A DNA stretch of 64,000 nucleotides, taken from positions 1-64,000 of the forward strand of contig JAFSRX010000009.1 in assembly GCA_017445905.1 (NCBI GenBank), read 5' to 3'. This document shows, in pieces, positions 18,840-27,645 of the stretch; within the stretch, counting starts at the first letter, position 1, and each line of letters begins with the position of its first letter. Both the position numbers and the translations under genes were made by a program. Source of the DNA: Eubacterium sp. (GTDB lineage Bacteria; Bacillota; Clostridia; Oscillospirales; Acutalibacteraceae). The notes beneath the pieces are model-generated. The model saw nothing but the letters and a program-made list of their open reading frames with translations. It was not told where the DNA came from and did not search any database.

Positions 18840-21800
18840 CTATATTGTTTCAGATATCGCATCTGTATAAACAGTTACAGTTGTTCCGCCGGCTGCTTTA
18901 TAGGTTATATATCCTTTATAGATAACATCTCCCAAAAGTCCGTTAACTGCTATCGTAAACTGATGAGCCCCAACGTCCTTAGTTGACTTGAATCTTGTTA
19001 ATACATAGTCCGATGATGTATCTATATTTTCAAGAACTACATCGCTCGCCTTAATACTCCCGTTTTCTGTTGCTTTTCCGAGTAGAACCCCGTATTCAAC
19101 TATATCAGCGTTTCCGTCAGTTACAAACTGACCGTTGAAGGTAACTCTCTTCTTGCCGCCTGTTTCAACAACATATGTTCCGCTCTGGCGAACATTTATA
19201 TTTGGAAGCGTATATCCGCCATTATTAAATTCTTGTTCTGTTACAGGCTTGAGAGTTGTGTTTTCTGTTGCAAAGAATTCAACATCTTTTCCGATATAGA
19301 ACGGTCTGTAGCTTTCTGAATTTGCTTTCTTTTCAAGCCATGCATACGTATCCGCATTTCCTTCAAGATTAACCTTTCCGTTATAAGACGCTGTTGTTCC
19401 CTCTTTGCCTTCAACATTGATTGCAAACGGCAAGCCCTCTGCTGCTTCATAATTTGCGATAATAGTTATATCCTCTTTTACTGTCAGTTCATCGCCTGCT
19501 GTAATATTATTTCCATTTAAGGTGTAACCTGTAAATGTATAATACGGAAGTGATGATGCATTAGGAACAGTGAAACTGCTTTCAACATAGTCAACTCTTC
19601 CGATTGGATTTCTGTCGTTATCGCTATAATTTCTAACAATAGTTACCTTGTGACCGTTTGTAGCTGATTTAACGCTTACATTGAGATTTCCGAAAACATT
19701 TGTTGAGAAATATTTTCCGCTGTCCTGATACTGTTCGCTTCTGCTTGCGGTTTCTGAATAAAATTCCATATACCACGCTGTATCTGCGGAATCAGCCTTG
19801 AAATTAACCTTTGTTCCGTAGGTTGCATAGTATGCGTTTTCCTCAGCGTTATAGCTATGCGTTCCACCGTTGAAGGTTATTCCGTTTGTATCGCTCACTT
19901 TTCCATCAACAACCTGAATTTTGTATTTTCTGATATGAGTTGTTGCAGAGCTTTGAAGGAGGCTTACAACTGCGTTAACAAGCGACTGCGAAACATTGTT
20001 TTTGAGAACTTTAATATCTGTTCCGTTATAGTTAACCGTCTTAGTCAACGCTTTAGTTGCAATTTTCATATCCGAAGCTTTCTGCTCATCGGGATAATCG
20101 TAGGCATCTGTATCAAGATTTTCAAGAACATTAACAACCTCCTGATATGCTCCAAGGTCAACGCTGCCTTCAACTTCGCCCTGATCTGCGGCTATAAGGT
20201 TATTATAAGCAGTTTCAATATCAGTTTTCAGGTTTGCTGCTTCGGTTTCCTCTGCACCGCCCTTTTCATAATTTGCTTTGGCAGCGTCTGTTGCACCAAC
20301 ATATTTCTGAACATCTGAACTGCTAAGAACATTTATTAGTGCGTTGATTGATGCCTCAGTATATATTGCCGTTGATGAATTAAAATCTAGCACCTTACTG
20401 TTTATTTCATCATACTTATCAAGGAAGGACTGAATGCTTCCGCGCTCTTTGAGTATTCTTGAAACTGCATCTACAACGCTATCCTTTTCGCTGTTTATTG
20501 CGCTTTGTGAATCAGTTGAGGTATCTGCTCTTTCTGATGCATTTTTATTATGATAGGTTAAGCTGCTCATAAAGCTTTCAAAGGAAGAAACCGAATTAGG
20601 AGTATAAATGCCCTTGTTAAGCGAATTATATGCGCTCATTTCTGAATCGTATGCTGAATCAAGTGCAGAAAAATCTGCTTTTAATTTAAGGTTATGATGA
20701 GCAGTCTGAAGCTCGCTGAGATACGAGCCGAGATTTGTTTCATATCCGTTATCAGTGAGCCTTGAAAGTCTTACCTTTGCTTTAACATACTTTTCTTTAA
20801 ATGCAGCGAAAGAAGAAGTTGTATAAATCTCGGGATGATTGATATCTGCCTGAGCTGAATTATGACCGTCGTGGCTTACCATAAGCTCGTTTTTAAGAGA
20901 ATCATAGATATTTGCTCTCTTTGAAACATTAAGGTCAGAAATCTTTGTTCCGATATCGTTTGCGCAGTCATTAACCTTGTTTGCAGTATCGTTGTAATCG
21001 TAGTTTGCAGGATTGAAATTCTGAGCTGCCTGATACTTATCAAAGTAATCACTCATTCCGCCCTCTTTATAGCTTGCAACCTGCTTTGAGGTTGAGTTTG
21101 AAGCATTGCCGAGCGCATCAATAAGAGCTTTATAGTTAATTACATAAATCGGTTTATTTGTCGGATCGTAACTTGAATCATTTTGTTTATCACTTGCACG
21201 ATTTCCTTCGGTTGCTGTCTGAGTCTGAACACTATCATTATTATTTGAATACTTGAATCCCCAAGTTATTCCATTTACAGTTTTCGAATATTGGTTATTA
21301 CCGAACTGCCCTGAACCATTATATCTAAGAACATTGGCATAACAATACTTCTTAACTCCAGTTCCGCCTGAAGATAAATCATTATAAGATGAGCTGTCGC
21401 TTGAAGATTTAAGATTTGTTACAGGATGATTGAACATAGTAAATATATAATTTAACTGTCCATCAGTTCCGTGCCAGTTTCCGCTCATATACATACCCTG
21501 AGCATTATTGTCAATATAAACACTGCGGTGCCGCTGAGTCCATGTTCCGCTTCCGCTTCGCCATCCTCTTGCTCTGAACATTACGGGCATATACGGGTCA
21601 TCATTGGAACGTCCGGTGTAAACAAGAACTGCGCTTTCACGGTAAATAACCGGTCTGAGTGAATTCTTGTTGCTTCCTTTCTCATACGTTTTATCCTCAT
21701 ATCCAATAGCGACCGCGTCTGTGTAATCGTTTTCACCCGGATCTCCTGCAGACACGCCGCCGCTCCATAAAACGTTATGATAAACGTTACCGATTGTTAC

Positions 21801-23459
21801 AGTTGCACCGTGTGCATCATGGCTTGCCCATTTATTTGCAGAGCCGTCGGGAACGCTGAAGGTTCTTGATGACCAGGTTCCCATATTATCGGTTGCGCTT
21901 CTGAGGTTATTTGCAAGGCTGTTGGCAATCTCGGTTGAAATTCCAGCTTCGCCAAAGGTTATTGCATCAATTCTTCTGTTAACCTCAATATAGTTGTTAT
22001 ATGCATTTTTTGCATTAGTGAAAACAGTTCCGCTCTGCATTCTGTTTTCATAATATTGAGCTGCATCGCCAAGAATTTTCAGCTGTTCAAAAGACTGGAA
22101 GTTAGCATTTAAATTGCTGTAAGCTCTGAGATCCCAGACATCCATATATGTTGTTGCGCCGCCTCTTCCGCCTAAAACGATGCTCGAAATATTTTCAAAG
22201 AAATCTTTGTTATCGCTGACATCTTTTTTGAATTTGAGAATATCGTTGAAATAAACTCTGATAATTCCGTCGTTATAAGCATAGGAAATCCTGTGGCGTG
22301 ATTTATTCCCAACATATTCATTTCCGCTTCCTGTGAAATCAACGCCCGTATCACCTATATAATTATTTATATCACCTGTTTTGAAATAAACCTTTCCGTT
22401 TCTGCTTACACCAAAGGCATTGTTTTCATCGGTTGCATTAGTTGTATTAGAAATTCCCATAATAGGTGCATACTGACTTGCATCCAAATCATGACCGCTG
22501 ACAAAGTTAAAACAGAAGTCAATAGTCCAGTTCTTTTTAACAGATTGCATAGCATCAGCAATATCAGCAGTTAAAAATGCATTTTGAAGATAAATATGGT
22601 CGCCGTATCCCCCATATGTTGCTCCATCACCTGCAACCCATGCGCCCATTCCTTTATCGCTTCTTTTTGCATCTTCAAGGGTGCTGTCGAAAGTATAATT
22701 TAATACGAGATTATCTTCCGTTCCCGACGAGGTTGTTATTCTGAGGTTTTTCAAATAACCCTTAAATGTTCCGTCGCTCGGATAGAAGCCCATTCCGACA
22801 TAATAGGTTGAAAGAATGCTTCTGAAATTGCCGACAAAATCATTATAGTTAGACATTTCATAAACATAATAAAGAGTTTCATCTATATAGTAATAAAGCC
22901 TGCCGACTGTACCTGCCTTTGTGCAGACAAGCTTGAAATTATGCCATTCTTCCGCGGATTCTGTTGAAACAAAATTTGAATTTCTGACAAGAACATTTCC
23001 CTGACCGCTGCCGTCTGCATAATATCTTATTTCGCTGCCGTTATACTTTGTTAAAACGCAATATCTCTTGTTATCTCCGTTTTTGCTTCCGTTGATTGCA
23101 AAATAGTTGCTCTGACCGTTTCCGAAATCAAGAATTCTTGCCCACTCACCATTATTTGTTCCTCGCTTAACATCAATAGAAACAGTAAAACCTGAATCAG
23201 CAGTAACACTTGCAAGAGGAGTGTTTCCGATTGTGAGATATGAATTATCACCGCTGAAATATGCTGCGTTTTCATTTGCATCCCAGCGAACATTATTAAC
23301 AGTACTCAGAGTATTTGAAGAAAGACTTAAAGAGTCCGTTAAATACTCATAAACCGAACCGCTTGATGCATTTGCAGAAAACGGCATTGCCAGAATAACT
23401 GGCATAGCCATAATCATTGCCATTAATAATGCTATGGTTCTTTTAGTGAATTTCGACAT
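18840..23459 (-). CDS. giant secreted LamG-domain protein (1539 aa), paralogue
   Basis: Signal peptide (about residues 1-31), two LamG-like domains (about 35-250 and 265-465), then the same order of modules as the 1775-residue neighbour: helical linker, the FSVPDGSANKWASHDAHGAT domain (about 540-790), a long helical region, an InlB-type repeat region around YYTFTGYTLNGNNITAGD, and a C-terminal domain ending VYTDAISETI. The two proteins are clearly similar along their whole length apart from the missing third LamG. It lies first in the pair, 40 bases upstream of the other, so they are probably co-transcribed. No enzymatic motif or anchor is seen. A surface adhesin or scaffold is the best guess. 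Confidence 0.75.
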   Translation of the reverse strand: MSKFTKRTIALLMAMIMAMPVILAMPFSANASSGSVYEYLTDSLSLSSNTLSTVNNVRWDANENAAYFSGDNSYLTIGNTPLASVTADSGFTVSIDVKRGTNNGEWARILDFGNGQSNYFAINGSKNGDNKRYCVLTKYNGSEIRYYADGSGQGNVLVRNSNFVSTESAEEWHNFKLVCTKAGTVGRLYYYIDETLYYVYEMSNYNDFVGNFRSILSTYYVGMGFYPSDGTFKGYLKNLRITTSSGTEDNLVLNYTFDSTLEDAKRSDKGMGAWVAGDGATYGGYGDHIYLQNAFLTADIADAMQSVKKNWTIDFCFNFVSGHDLDASQYAPIMGISNTTNATDENNAFGVSRNGKVYFKTGDINNYIGDTGVDFTGSGNEYVGNKSRHRISYAYNDGIIRVYFNDILKFKKDVSDNKDFFENISSIVLGGRGGATTYMDVWDLRAYSNLNANFQSFEQLKILGDAAQYYENRMQSGTVFTNAKNAYNNYIEVNRRIDAITFGEAGISTEIANSLANNLRSATDNMGTWSSRTFSVPDGSANKWASHDAHGATVTIGNVYHNVLWSGGVSAGDPGENDYTDAVAIGYEDKTYEKGSNKNSLRPVIYRESAVLVYTGRSNDDPYMPVMFRARGWRSGSGTWTQRHRSVYIDNNAQGMYMSGNWHGTDGQLNYIFTMFNHPVTNLKSSSDSSSYNDLSSGGTGVKKYCYANVLRYNGSGQFGNNQYSKTVNGITWGFKYSNNNDSVQTQTATEGNRASDKQNDSSYDPTNKPIYVINYKALIDALGNASNSTSKQVASYKEGGMSDYFDKYQAAQNFNPANYDYNDTANKVNDCANDIGTKISDLNVSKRANIYDSLKNELMVSHDGHNSAQADINHPEIYTTSSFAAFKEKYVKAKVRLSRLTDNGYETNLGSYLSELQTAHHNLKLKADFSALDSAYDSEMSAYNSLNKGIYTPNSVSSFESFMSSLTYHNKNASERADTSTDSQSAINSEKDSVVDAVSRILKERGSIQSFLDKYDEINSKVLDFNSSTAIYTEASINALINVLSSSDVQKYVGATDAAKANYEKGGAEETEAANLKTDIETAYNNLIAADQGEVEGSVDLGAYQEVVNVLENLDTDAYDYPDEQKASDMKIATKALTKTVNYNGTDIKVLKNNVSQSLVNAVVSLLQSSATTHIRKYKIQVVDGKVSDTNGITFNGGTHSYNAEENAYYATYGTKVNFKADSADTAWYMEFYSETASRSEQYQDSGKYFSTNVFGNLNVSVKSATNGHKVTIVRNYSDNDRNPIGRVDYVESSFTVPNASSLPYYTFTGYTLNGNNITAGDELTVKEDITIIANYEAAEGLPFAINVEGKEGTTASYNGKVNLEGNADTYAWLEKKANSESYRPFYIGKDVEFFATENTTLKPVTEQEFNNGGYTLPNINVRQSGTYVVETGGKKRVTFNGQFVTDGNADIVEYGVLLGKATENGSIKASDVVLENIDTSSDYVLTRFKSTKDVGAHQFTIAVNGLLGDVIYKGYITYKAAGGTTVTVYTDAISETI

Positions 23460-23509
23460 ATTGTTACCCCCATTGTAAAAAAATATTATAATATTTCAAT
23501 AATATTATA

Positions 23510-23533
23510 TAATATAATTATTTTACTGGTCAA
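23510..23533 (-). promoter_or_regulatory. likely promoter of the LamG gene pair
   Basis: Minus strand TTGACC at 23528-23533 with AT-rich -10-like hexamers (TATAAT or TATTAT) 13 to 18 bases on. It directly abuts the terminator of the oxidoreductase operon. The Shine-Dalgarno before the first LamG gene is GGGGGT, the same unusual form as in the second gene. Confidence 0.5.
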
Positions 23534-23576
23534 TAAAAAAACAGCGCGATTTACATATGTAAATCACACTGTTTTT
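23534..23576 (-). terminator. terminator of the 2-oxoacid oxidoreductase operon
   Basis: Minus strand arms AACAGTGTGATTTAC and GTAAATCGCGCTGTT with a four-base loop and a seven-T run. Confidence 0.85.
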
Positions 23577-23598
23577 ATGATATTTCACATTATTATTT

Positions 23599-24549
23599 TT
23601 AATATGAAAACTTATGTCCGTCGCAGCGTTTGAGGAGTTCGTCCCATCTTCTATCGACTTCCTTCTGGAATTCTTCAATCATCCATTCGTTTCCTGATTT
23701 AAACATATGCTTAAATCTTCCCTGTTTTGAAAGCCATTCTTCAACCGGAACATATTTTGCAGGCTCATAGTTTAATATCCATTTTCCATCTACAACCTCA
23801 AAAAGCGGCCAGTATCTTGTTTCAACTGCAAGACGGCAGATATCCATAATATCATAAGTCGGATATCTCCATCCTCTCGGACAGGGAGCCATAATATTAA
23901 GAAATGCAGCACCCTTTGTATAAATAGCCTTTTCGCTCTTGCAATGAAGGTCTCTGAAATTTCTGAAGAATGTTGTTTGAGCAACATAAGGAACATGATG
24001 CTCAGCAATAATTGCCGCAAGGTCTTTTCTGTATTCAACCTTACCCGATGACTGCTTTCCGACAGGGGTTGTTGTTGTATCAGCAAACATCGGTGTTGCA
24101 GAGGAGCGCTGAATACCTGTATTCATATATGCGCCGTTGTCATAACAGACATAAACCATATCGTGATTTCTCTCCATAGCTCCTGAAAGCGACTGAAAGC
24201 CGATATCATATGTTCCACCGTCACCGCCAAATGTTATGAATTTGAAGGTTTCGTCTTCAGATAGTTTGCCTTTTCTTCTTAGTGCATTATATGCGCCTTC
24301 AACTCCTGCAAGAGTTGCTCCTGCGTTTTCAAATGCATTATGTATATATGAATCCTTATATGCAGTATATGGATACATAAAGCTTGAAACCTCAAGACAT
24401 CCGGTTGCGTTGCCTACAACAGCTTTATCACCCTCGTGAACAGCTTTTAATACATTTCTAACTGCAATTGTTCCGCCGCAGCCTGCGCACATTCTGTGTC
24501 CGGGAACAAGTCTGTCATCACGCGATACAAATTCTTTAAAATTATACAT
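23599..24549 (-). CDS. porB: 2-oxoacid:ferredoxin oxidoreductase, beta (TPP-binding) subunit
   Basis: 316 residues. It binds thiamine diphosphate in a heterotetrameric 2-oxoacid:ferredoxin oxidoreductase that interconverts a 2-oxoacid plus CoA with acyl-CoA, CO2 and reduced ferredoxin. Seen: CAGCGGTIAVRNV (cluster-ligand cysteines, about 22-34), the TPP/Mg motif GGDGGTYDIGFQSLSGAMER (about 108-127) and VCYDNGAYMNTGIQRS. It is the last gene of an operon ordered gamma, delta, alpha, beta. The motifs fit the pyruvate type, but branched-chain 2-oxoacid enzymes share them, and the T-box leader upstream makes the substrate uncertain. Confidence 0.88.
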   Translation of the reverse strand: MYNFKEFVSRDDRLVPGHRMCAGCGGTIAVRNVLKAVHEGDKAVVGNATGCLEVSSFMYPYTAYKDSYIHNAFENAGATLAGVEGAYNALRRKGKLSEDETFKFITFGGDGGTYDIGFQSLSGAMERNHDMVYVCYDNGAYMNTGIQRSSATPMFADTTTTPVGKQSSGKVEYRKDLAAIIAEHHVPYVAQTTFFRNFRDLHCKSEKAIYTKGAAFLNIMAPCPRGWRYPTYDIMDICRLAVETRYWPLFEVVDGKWILNYEPAKYVPVEEWLSKQGRFKHMFKSGNEWMIEEFQKEVDRRWDELLKRCDGHKFSY

Positions 24550-24561
24550 ACCTATCCCCTC

Positions 24562-25743
24562 CTACTCTCTTACGCCCATATATCTATATGGGTTTTCAAC
24601 CTTGCCTACCTGAGCAGCTGTTTCAAGTTCGGCATAAACATTTTCCATATCCTCAACTCTGACATCACGTCCACCGAGACCATAGACATAATTAATTGTT
24701 AAGCAATCTGATTTTGCTCTGTAAAGCGCTGTTGTAACCTCGCTTCCGAGTGGTCCGCAGTTGTCGTTATATGACTCTGTTCTGTCCATAATCGCAACCG
24801 CTTTAACACCTTCGAGCGCCTTTGCAAGCTCATCTGCGGGGAAAGGACGGAAAAGTCTGATTTTTATCAATCCAACCTTTTTTCCCTGAGCTCTGAGCTT
24901 ATCAACAGCATCCTTTGTAGTACCTGCAGCAGAGCCGATAATAACAACGGCATAATCAGCATCGTCCATTTTATATTCTTCAAAAAGACCATAGCTTCTT
25001 CCGGTTATCTTTTCGTATTCCTTTGCAACATCAAGAACAACCTGTTTTGCGTTTTTAAGCGCCTCAGCCTGAGCTCTTTTAGCTTCAAAGTAATAATTAG
25101 TAACACTGTAAGGTCCGACAGCCATGGGACATTCTGAATTAAGAAGGAAGTTTTCGGGATTATATTCACCGACAAAGTTCTTAACTTCATCATCCTCATT
25201 TAATACAATATTTTCAACAGCGTGAGAGGTTATGAATCCATCCTGACAAATCATAACAGGAAGCATAACATCTTTATGCTCGCCTATTCTGTAAGCCATA
25301 CAGAGATTATCGTAAACCTCCTGATTGTTTTCTGCGTATATCTGAATCCAGCCCGAATCCCTTGCGCCCATTGAATCCGAGTGGTCGCAGTTGATATTAA
25401 TCGGACCCGAAAGCGCTCTGTTTACAAGAGTTAAAACAATCGGAAGTCTGTTCGAGGCTGCGAGATAAAGCTCTTCCCACATCAAAGCCATACCCGCAGA
25501 AGATGTTGCAGTAACACTTCTTGCTCCTGCAGCTTCTGATCCAATAACAGCAGACATTGCTGAGTGTTCACTCTCAACAGGAATAAACTCGCTGTCAACA
25601 AGTCCGTTAGCAACAAGCTTTGAAAAATACTGAGGAATTTCAGTTGACGGAGTTATAGGAAACGCCGCCATAACATCGGGATTAATCTGACGAAGCGCTT
25701 CGCTGACAGCTTCGTTGCCCGATAATCTGTCTTTTCTTGCCAT
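24562..25743 (-). CDS. porA: 2-oxoacid:ferredoxin oxidoreductase, alpha subunit
   Basis: 393 residues, the pyrimidine-binding/transketolase-like subunit. Characteristic segments are FPITPSTEIPQYF (about residues 28-40), a conserved Glu in VESEHSAMSAVIGSEAAGAR, TATSSAGMALMWEE and the substrate-side region NRALSGPININCDHSDSMG. A C-terminal domain II follows (from about 250). Its ATG overlaps the stop of the ferredoxin subunit (TAATG), implying translational coupling. The subunit itself does not tell pyruvate from 2-oxoisovalerate or 2-oxo-3-methylvalerate. Confidence 0.88.
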   Translation of the reverse strand: MARKDRLSGNEAVSEALRQINPDVMAAFPITPSTEIPQYFSKLVANGLVDSEFIPVESEHSAMSAVIGSEAAGARSVTATSSAGMALMWEELYLAASNRLPIVLTLVNRALSGPININCDHSDSMGARDSGWIQIYAENNQEVYDNLCMAYRIGEHKDVMLPVMICQDGFITSHAVENIVLNEDDEVKNFVGEYNPENFLLNSECPMAVGPYSVTNYYFEAKRAQAEALKNAKQVVLDVAKEYEKITGRSYGLFEEYKMDDADYAVVIIGSAAGTTKDAVDKLRAQGKKVGLIKIRLFRPFPADELAKALEGVKAVAIMDRTESYNDNCGPLGSEVTTALYRAKSDCLTINYVYGLGGRDVRVEDMENVYAELETAAQVGKVENPYRYMGVRE

Positions 25744-26051
25744 TATTTAACCCCCTCCATTGTTAATGCACCTGTTGGACAGGTTTTAACGCATATTCCG
25801 CAGCCTTTGCAGTGGTCGTAATCAAGCGGACCTCTTGCATGTGTTCCCGGAATAACAGTAATACAGCTATCAGGACACACCGGAATACACATAAGGCAGT
25901 GAATACATTTTTCGTTATCAAGTTCGGGTTTAATTGAGGTCCATTCGCCTGTTTTGAATTTAACGGATGTTCCCTCACCGTAAATCTGCATACCTTCGGT
26001 CAAATCCTGCCACTTACAGTCAAGACCGAGTTTTGAAAGATCGCTTTTCAT
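25743..26051 (-). CDS. porD: 2-oxoacid:ferredoxin oxidoreductase, delta (2x[4Fe-4S]) subunit
   Basis: 102 residues. Two classic cluster motifs are present in the second half: CIHCLMCIPVCP and CKGCGICVKTCP. They carry electrons from the TPP centre to external ferredoxin. The N-terminal 50 residues are a family-typical extension. The start codon overlaps the stop of the gamma subunit and its stop overlaps the start of the alpha subunit, both as TAATG. Confidence 0.92.
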   Translation of the reverse strand: MKSDLSKLGLDCKWQDLTEGMQIYGEGTSVKFKTGEWTSIKPELDNEKCIHCLMCIPVCPDSCITVIPGTHARGPLDYDHCKGCGICVKTCPTGALTMEGVK

Positions 26052-26626
26052 TATCCGACAACCTCCTCATAAGCCATTTTAAGAGCATTCATATTGCCCT
26101 CTATAACCTCGGGTTTTGATGAAAATTTATGCTCAAAAGAAACTCTCATTTCACTTAGAAAATTATTCCAATCCATAACTCTTGAAACCTTAACTATTGC
26201 AGCAAGCATAGGTGTGTTTGGAAAATACTTACCAAGGCAGGCTTTTGAAACCTTTTTTGCATCAATAGTAAATATTTTTCCTTCATATCCACCGAGATGC
26301 GGTTTTATTTCTTCTATTGATTTTTTTGTATTAACAACTATTGCGCCGTCCTTTGAAAGTCCGTTTGCAACATCGGCAACCTCAAGAAGACTTTCATCAA
26401 CAACGACAACGAAATCGGGATCATAAATATTTGAATGAACTCTTATTTCATTATCGCTTATTCGGTTATATGCGGTAATCGGCGCACCCATTCTCTCAGG
26501 ACCGTATTCAGGAAAACCCTGAACATATTTCCCTGTTTTAAAAGCAACATCTGCAAGGAGCAAAGCAGCAGTTTTTGCACCCTGTCCGCCACGTCCGTGC
26601 CAGCGAATTTCAACAGCATTATTCAT
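26051..26626 (-). CDS. porC: 2-oxoacid:ferredoxin oxidoreductase, gamma subunit
   Basis: About 191 residues. EIRWHGRGGQGAKTAALLLA near the N-terminus and GFPEYGPERMGAPITAYNRI mark the gamma domain that binds CoA. The start at 26626 is preferred over the in-frame ATG nine bases upstream, because GGAGA would lie directly against the upstream ATG but is 9 bases from this one. It is the first gene of the operon and lies about 90 bases after a T-box terminator, so expression is probably governed by tRNA charging. Confidence 0.9.
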   Translation of the reverse strand: MNNAVEIRWHGRGGQGAKTAALLLADVAFKTGKYVQGFPEYGPERMGAPITAYNRISDNEIRVHSNIYDPDFVVVVDESLLEVADVANGLSKDGAIVVNTKKSIEEIKPHLGGYEGKIFTIDAKKVSKACLGKYFPNTPMLAAIVKVSRVMDWNNFLSEMRVSFEHKFSSKPEVIEGNMNALKMAYEEVVG

Positions 26627-26712
26627 AATAATCATTCTCCAATCTCAATTAACTAAGGTGTGGACAGAGTCCACCAGAAATTCTCCATTCTAAATTCTCG
26701 ATTATTAATTAA
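26627..26712 (-). other. spacer between T-box and porC with small palindrome and repeats
   Basis: Contains a perfect 6-bp hairpin (GTGGAC, loop TCT, GTCCAC; 26660-26674) and short repeats of the GAGAATT / GGAGAATT type (26678-26700). No promoter is seen between the T-box and porC, which supports read-through control. Confidence 0.45.
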
Positions 26713-26975
26713 TAAAAAACGCCTCTCAGCCATAGGGCTAAGAGGCGATAATTATACCGTGGTACCACTCTTATTCGTTATTTTCATAACGCACTTCTCG
26801 AACTATTATTCGATATCTCTTTAACGGAAGAAACCGGGTTTTCTTACTATGTTCAGAAAGCCTGCTCAGAGAGGATATTCGCTACTTCATTGTATTGCCT
26901 CGCACCAAACGGCAACTCTCTGAAACGAAATCATCAGCGACATTGTTCTCATCAACGCATTTATTTGGATTTAAT
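26713..26975 (-). promoter_or_regulatory. T-box riboswitch leader, probably isoleucine-specific
   Basis: The conserved T-box core AAGAGTGGTACCACGG lies at about 26756-26773 on the minus strand, with the distal Stem I motif AGAGAG...TTTGGTGCGAGGCAA around 26904-26920 and a Rho-independent terminator (CGCCTCT/AGAGGCG plus six T, 26713-26747). The specifier region reads GCGAATATCCTCTCTGAGC: AUC (Ile, 26874-26876) is the best fit by position, while UAU (Tyr) in a shifted register is the alternative. In T-boxes, uncharged tRNA pairs with the specifier and the GGTACCAC bulge and prevents termination. The next gene in the same direction is porC. Confidence 0.88.
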
Positions 26976-26983
26976 TTAGATGT

Positions 26984-27012
26984 ATTATAATTAATAATTA
27001 GTCATTTGTCAA
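26984..27012 (-). promoter_or_regulatory. sigma-A promoter of the T-box / por operon
   Basis: Minus strand TTGACA, 17-base spacer, TATAAT: a full consensus. Its -35 overlaps, on the opposite strand, the -35 (TTGTCA, 27006-27011) of the divergent ppa promoter. Confidence 0.85.
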
Positions 27013-27035
27013 GAAATTTTTTTATTGTATATAAA
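27006..27035 (+). promoter_or_regulatory. likely promoter of ppa
   Basis: Plus strand TTGTCA, 18-base spacer, TATAAA, about 40 bases before the start codon, sharing -35 bases with the por promoter. Confidence 0.6.
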
Positions 27036-27074
27036 TAAATTATATGATAAAATAACAAAAAAGGAGGAAATTCT

Positions 27075-27608
27075 ATGAATATTTGGCATGATATATCACC
27101 TAAGAGAATAAAGAAAGACAGATTTTACGCTGTTATTGAAATATCAAAGGGCGGTAAAAATAAATATGAACTTGATAAGGAAACAGGTATGTTAAAACTT
27201 GACAGAGTTCTTTTTACATCAACGCACTACCCTGCTAACTACGGTTTTATTCCTCGTACATATGCAAGCGACCACGACCCGCTTGACGTTCTTGTTTTAT
27301 GCAGCGAAGCAATACTTCCAATGACAATTGTTGAATGCACTCCAATCGGCGTTCTTATTATGGAGGACGGAGGAGCAAATGATGAAAAGATTATTGCTGT
27401 TCCCGTTAACGATCCTAATTACAATGTTTATAAAAATATTGATATGCTTCCTGCACACAGATTTGAGGAAATAAAGCACTTCTTTAAAGTCTATAAAACA
27501 CTTGAACAGGGCAAGGCTACTTCTGTAACCGAAGTTCAACCAAGAGAAACTGCTGAAGAAATCATCCAGAACTGCATAGACGAATATATTAAAAACTTTC
27601 AGATGTAA
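27075..27608 (+). CDS. ppa: inorganic pyrophosphatase, family I
   Basis: 177 residues. It hydrolyses pyrophosphate to two phosphates in the cytoplasm and pulls biosynthetic reactions forward. Family I motifs are present: ISKGGKNKYELDKETG (about 23-38), HYPANYGFIPRTY (about 51-63) and the metal-binding signature DHDPLDVLVL (about 66-75), with further Asp/Lys residues downstream. The Shine-Dalgarno AAGGAGG is strong. The gene ends in a terminator and stands alone, divergent from the por operon. Confidence 0.95.
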   Translation: MNIWHDISPKRIKKDRFYAVIEISKGGKNKYELDKETGMLKLDRVLFTSTHYPANYGFIPRTYASDHDPLDVLVLCSEAILPMTIVECTPIGVLIMEDGGANDEKIIAVPVNDPNYNVYKNIDMLPAHRFEEIKHFFKVYKTLEQGKATSVTEVQPRETAEEIIQNCIDEYIKNFQM

Positions 27609-27610
27609 AT

Positions 27611-27643
27611 AAATAAGACGGTTCAAGTGAACCGTCTTATTTT
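27611..27643 (+). terminator. terminator of ppa
   Basis: AATAAGACGGTTCA / TGAACCGTCTTATT inverted repeat followed by TTGTT, immediately after the ppa stop. It also lies just past the 3' end of the oppositely oriented tRNA-Ser. Confidence 0.8.
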
Positions 27644-27645
27644 GT

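Noticed and set aside
19857-20318. 153-residue antisense ORF inside the 1539-residue LamG gene
   Set aside because: It lies within strong coding sequence on the other strand, has no Shine-Dalgarno and no recognisable domain; it is a shadow of codon bias.
24562-25743. Calling the oxidoreductase strictly pyruvate-specific
   Set aside because: Sequence motifs do not discriminate between 2-oxoacids and the T-box context favours a branched-chain substrate.
26875-26877. UAU (Tyr) as the T-box specifier
   Set aside because: Specifiers usually end in C and the AUC register aligns better with the following CUCUCUGAG; kept only as an alternative.
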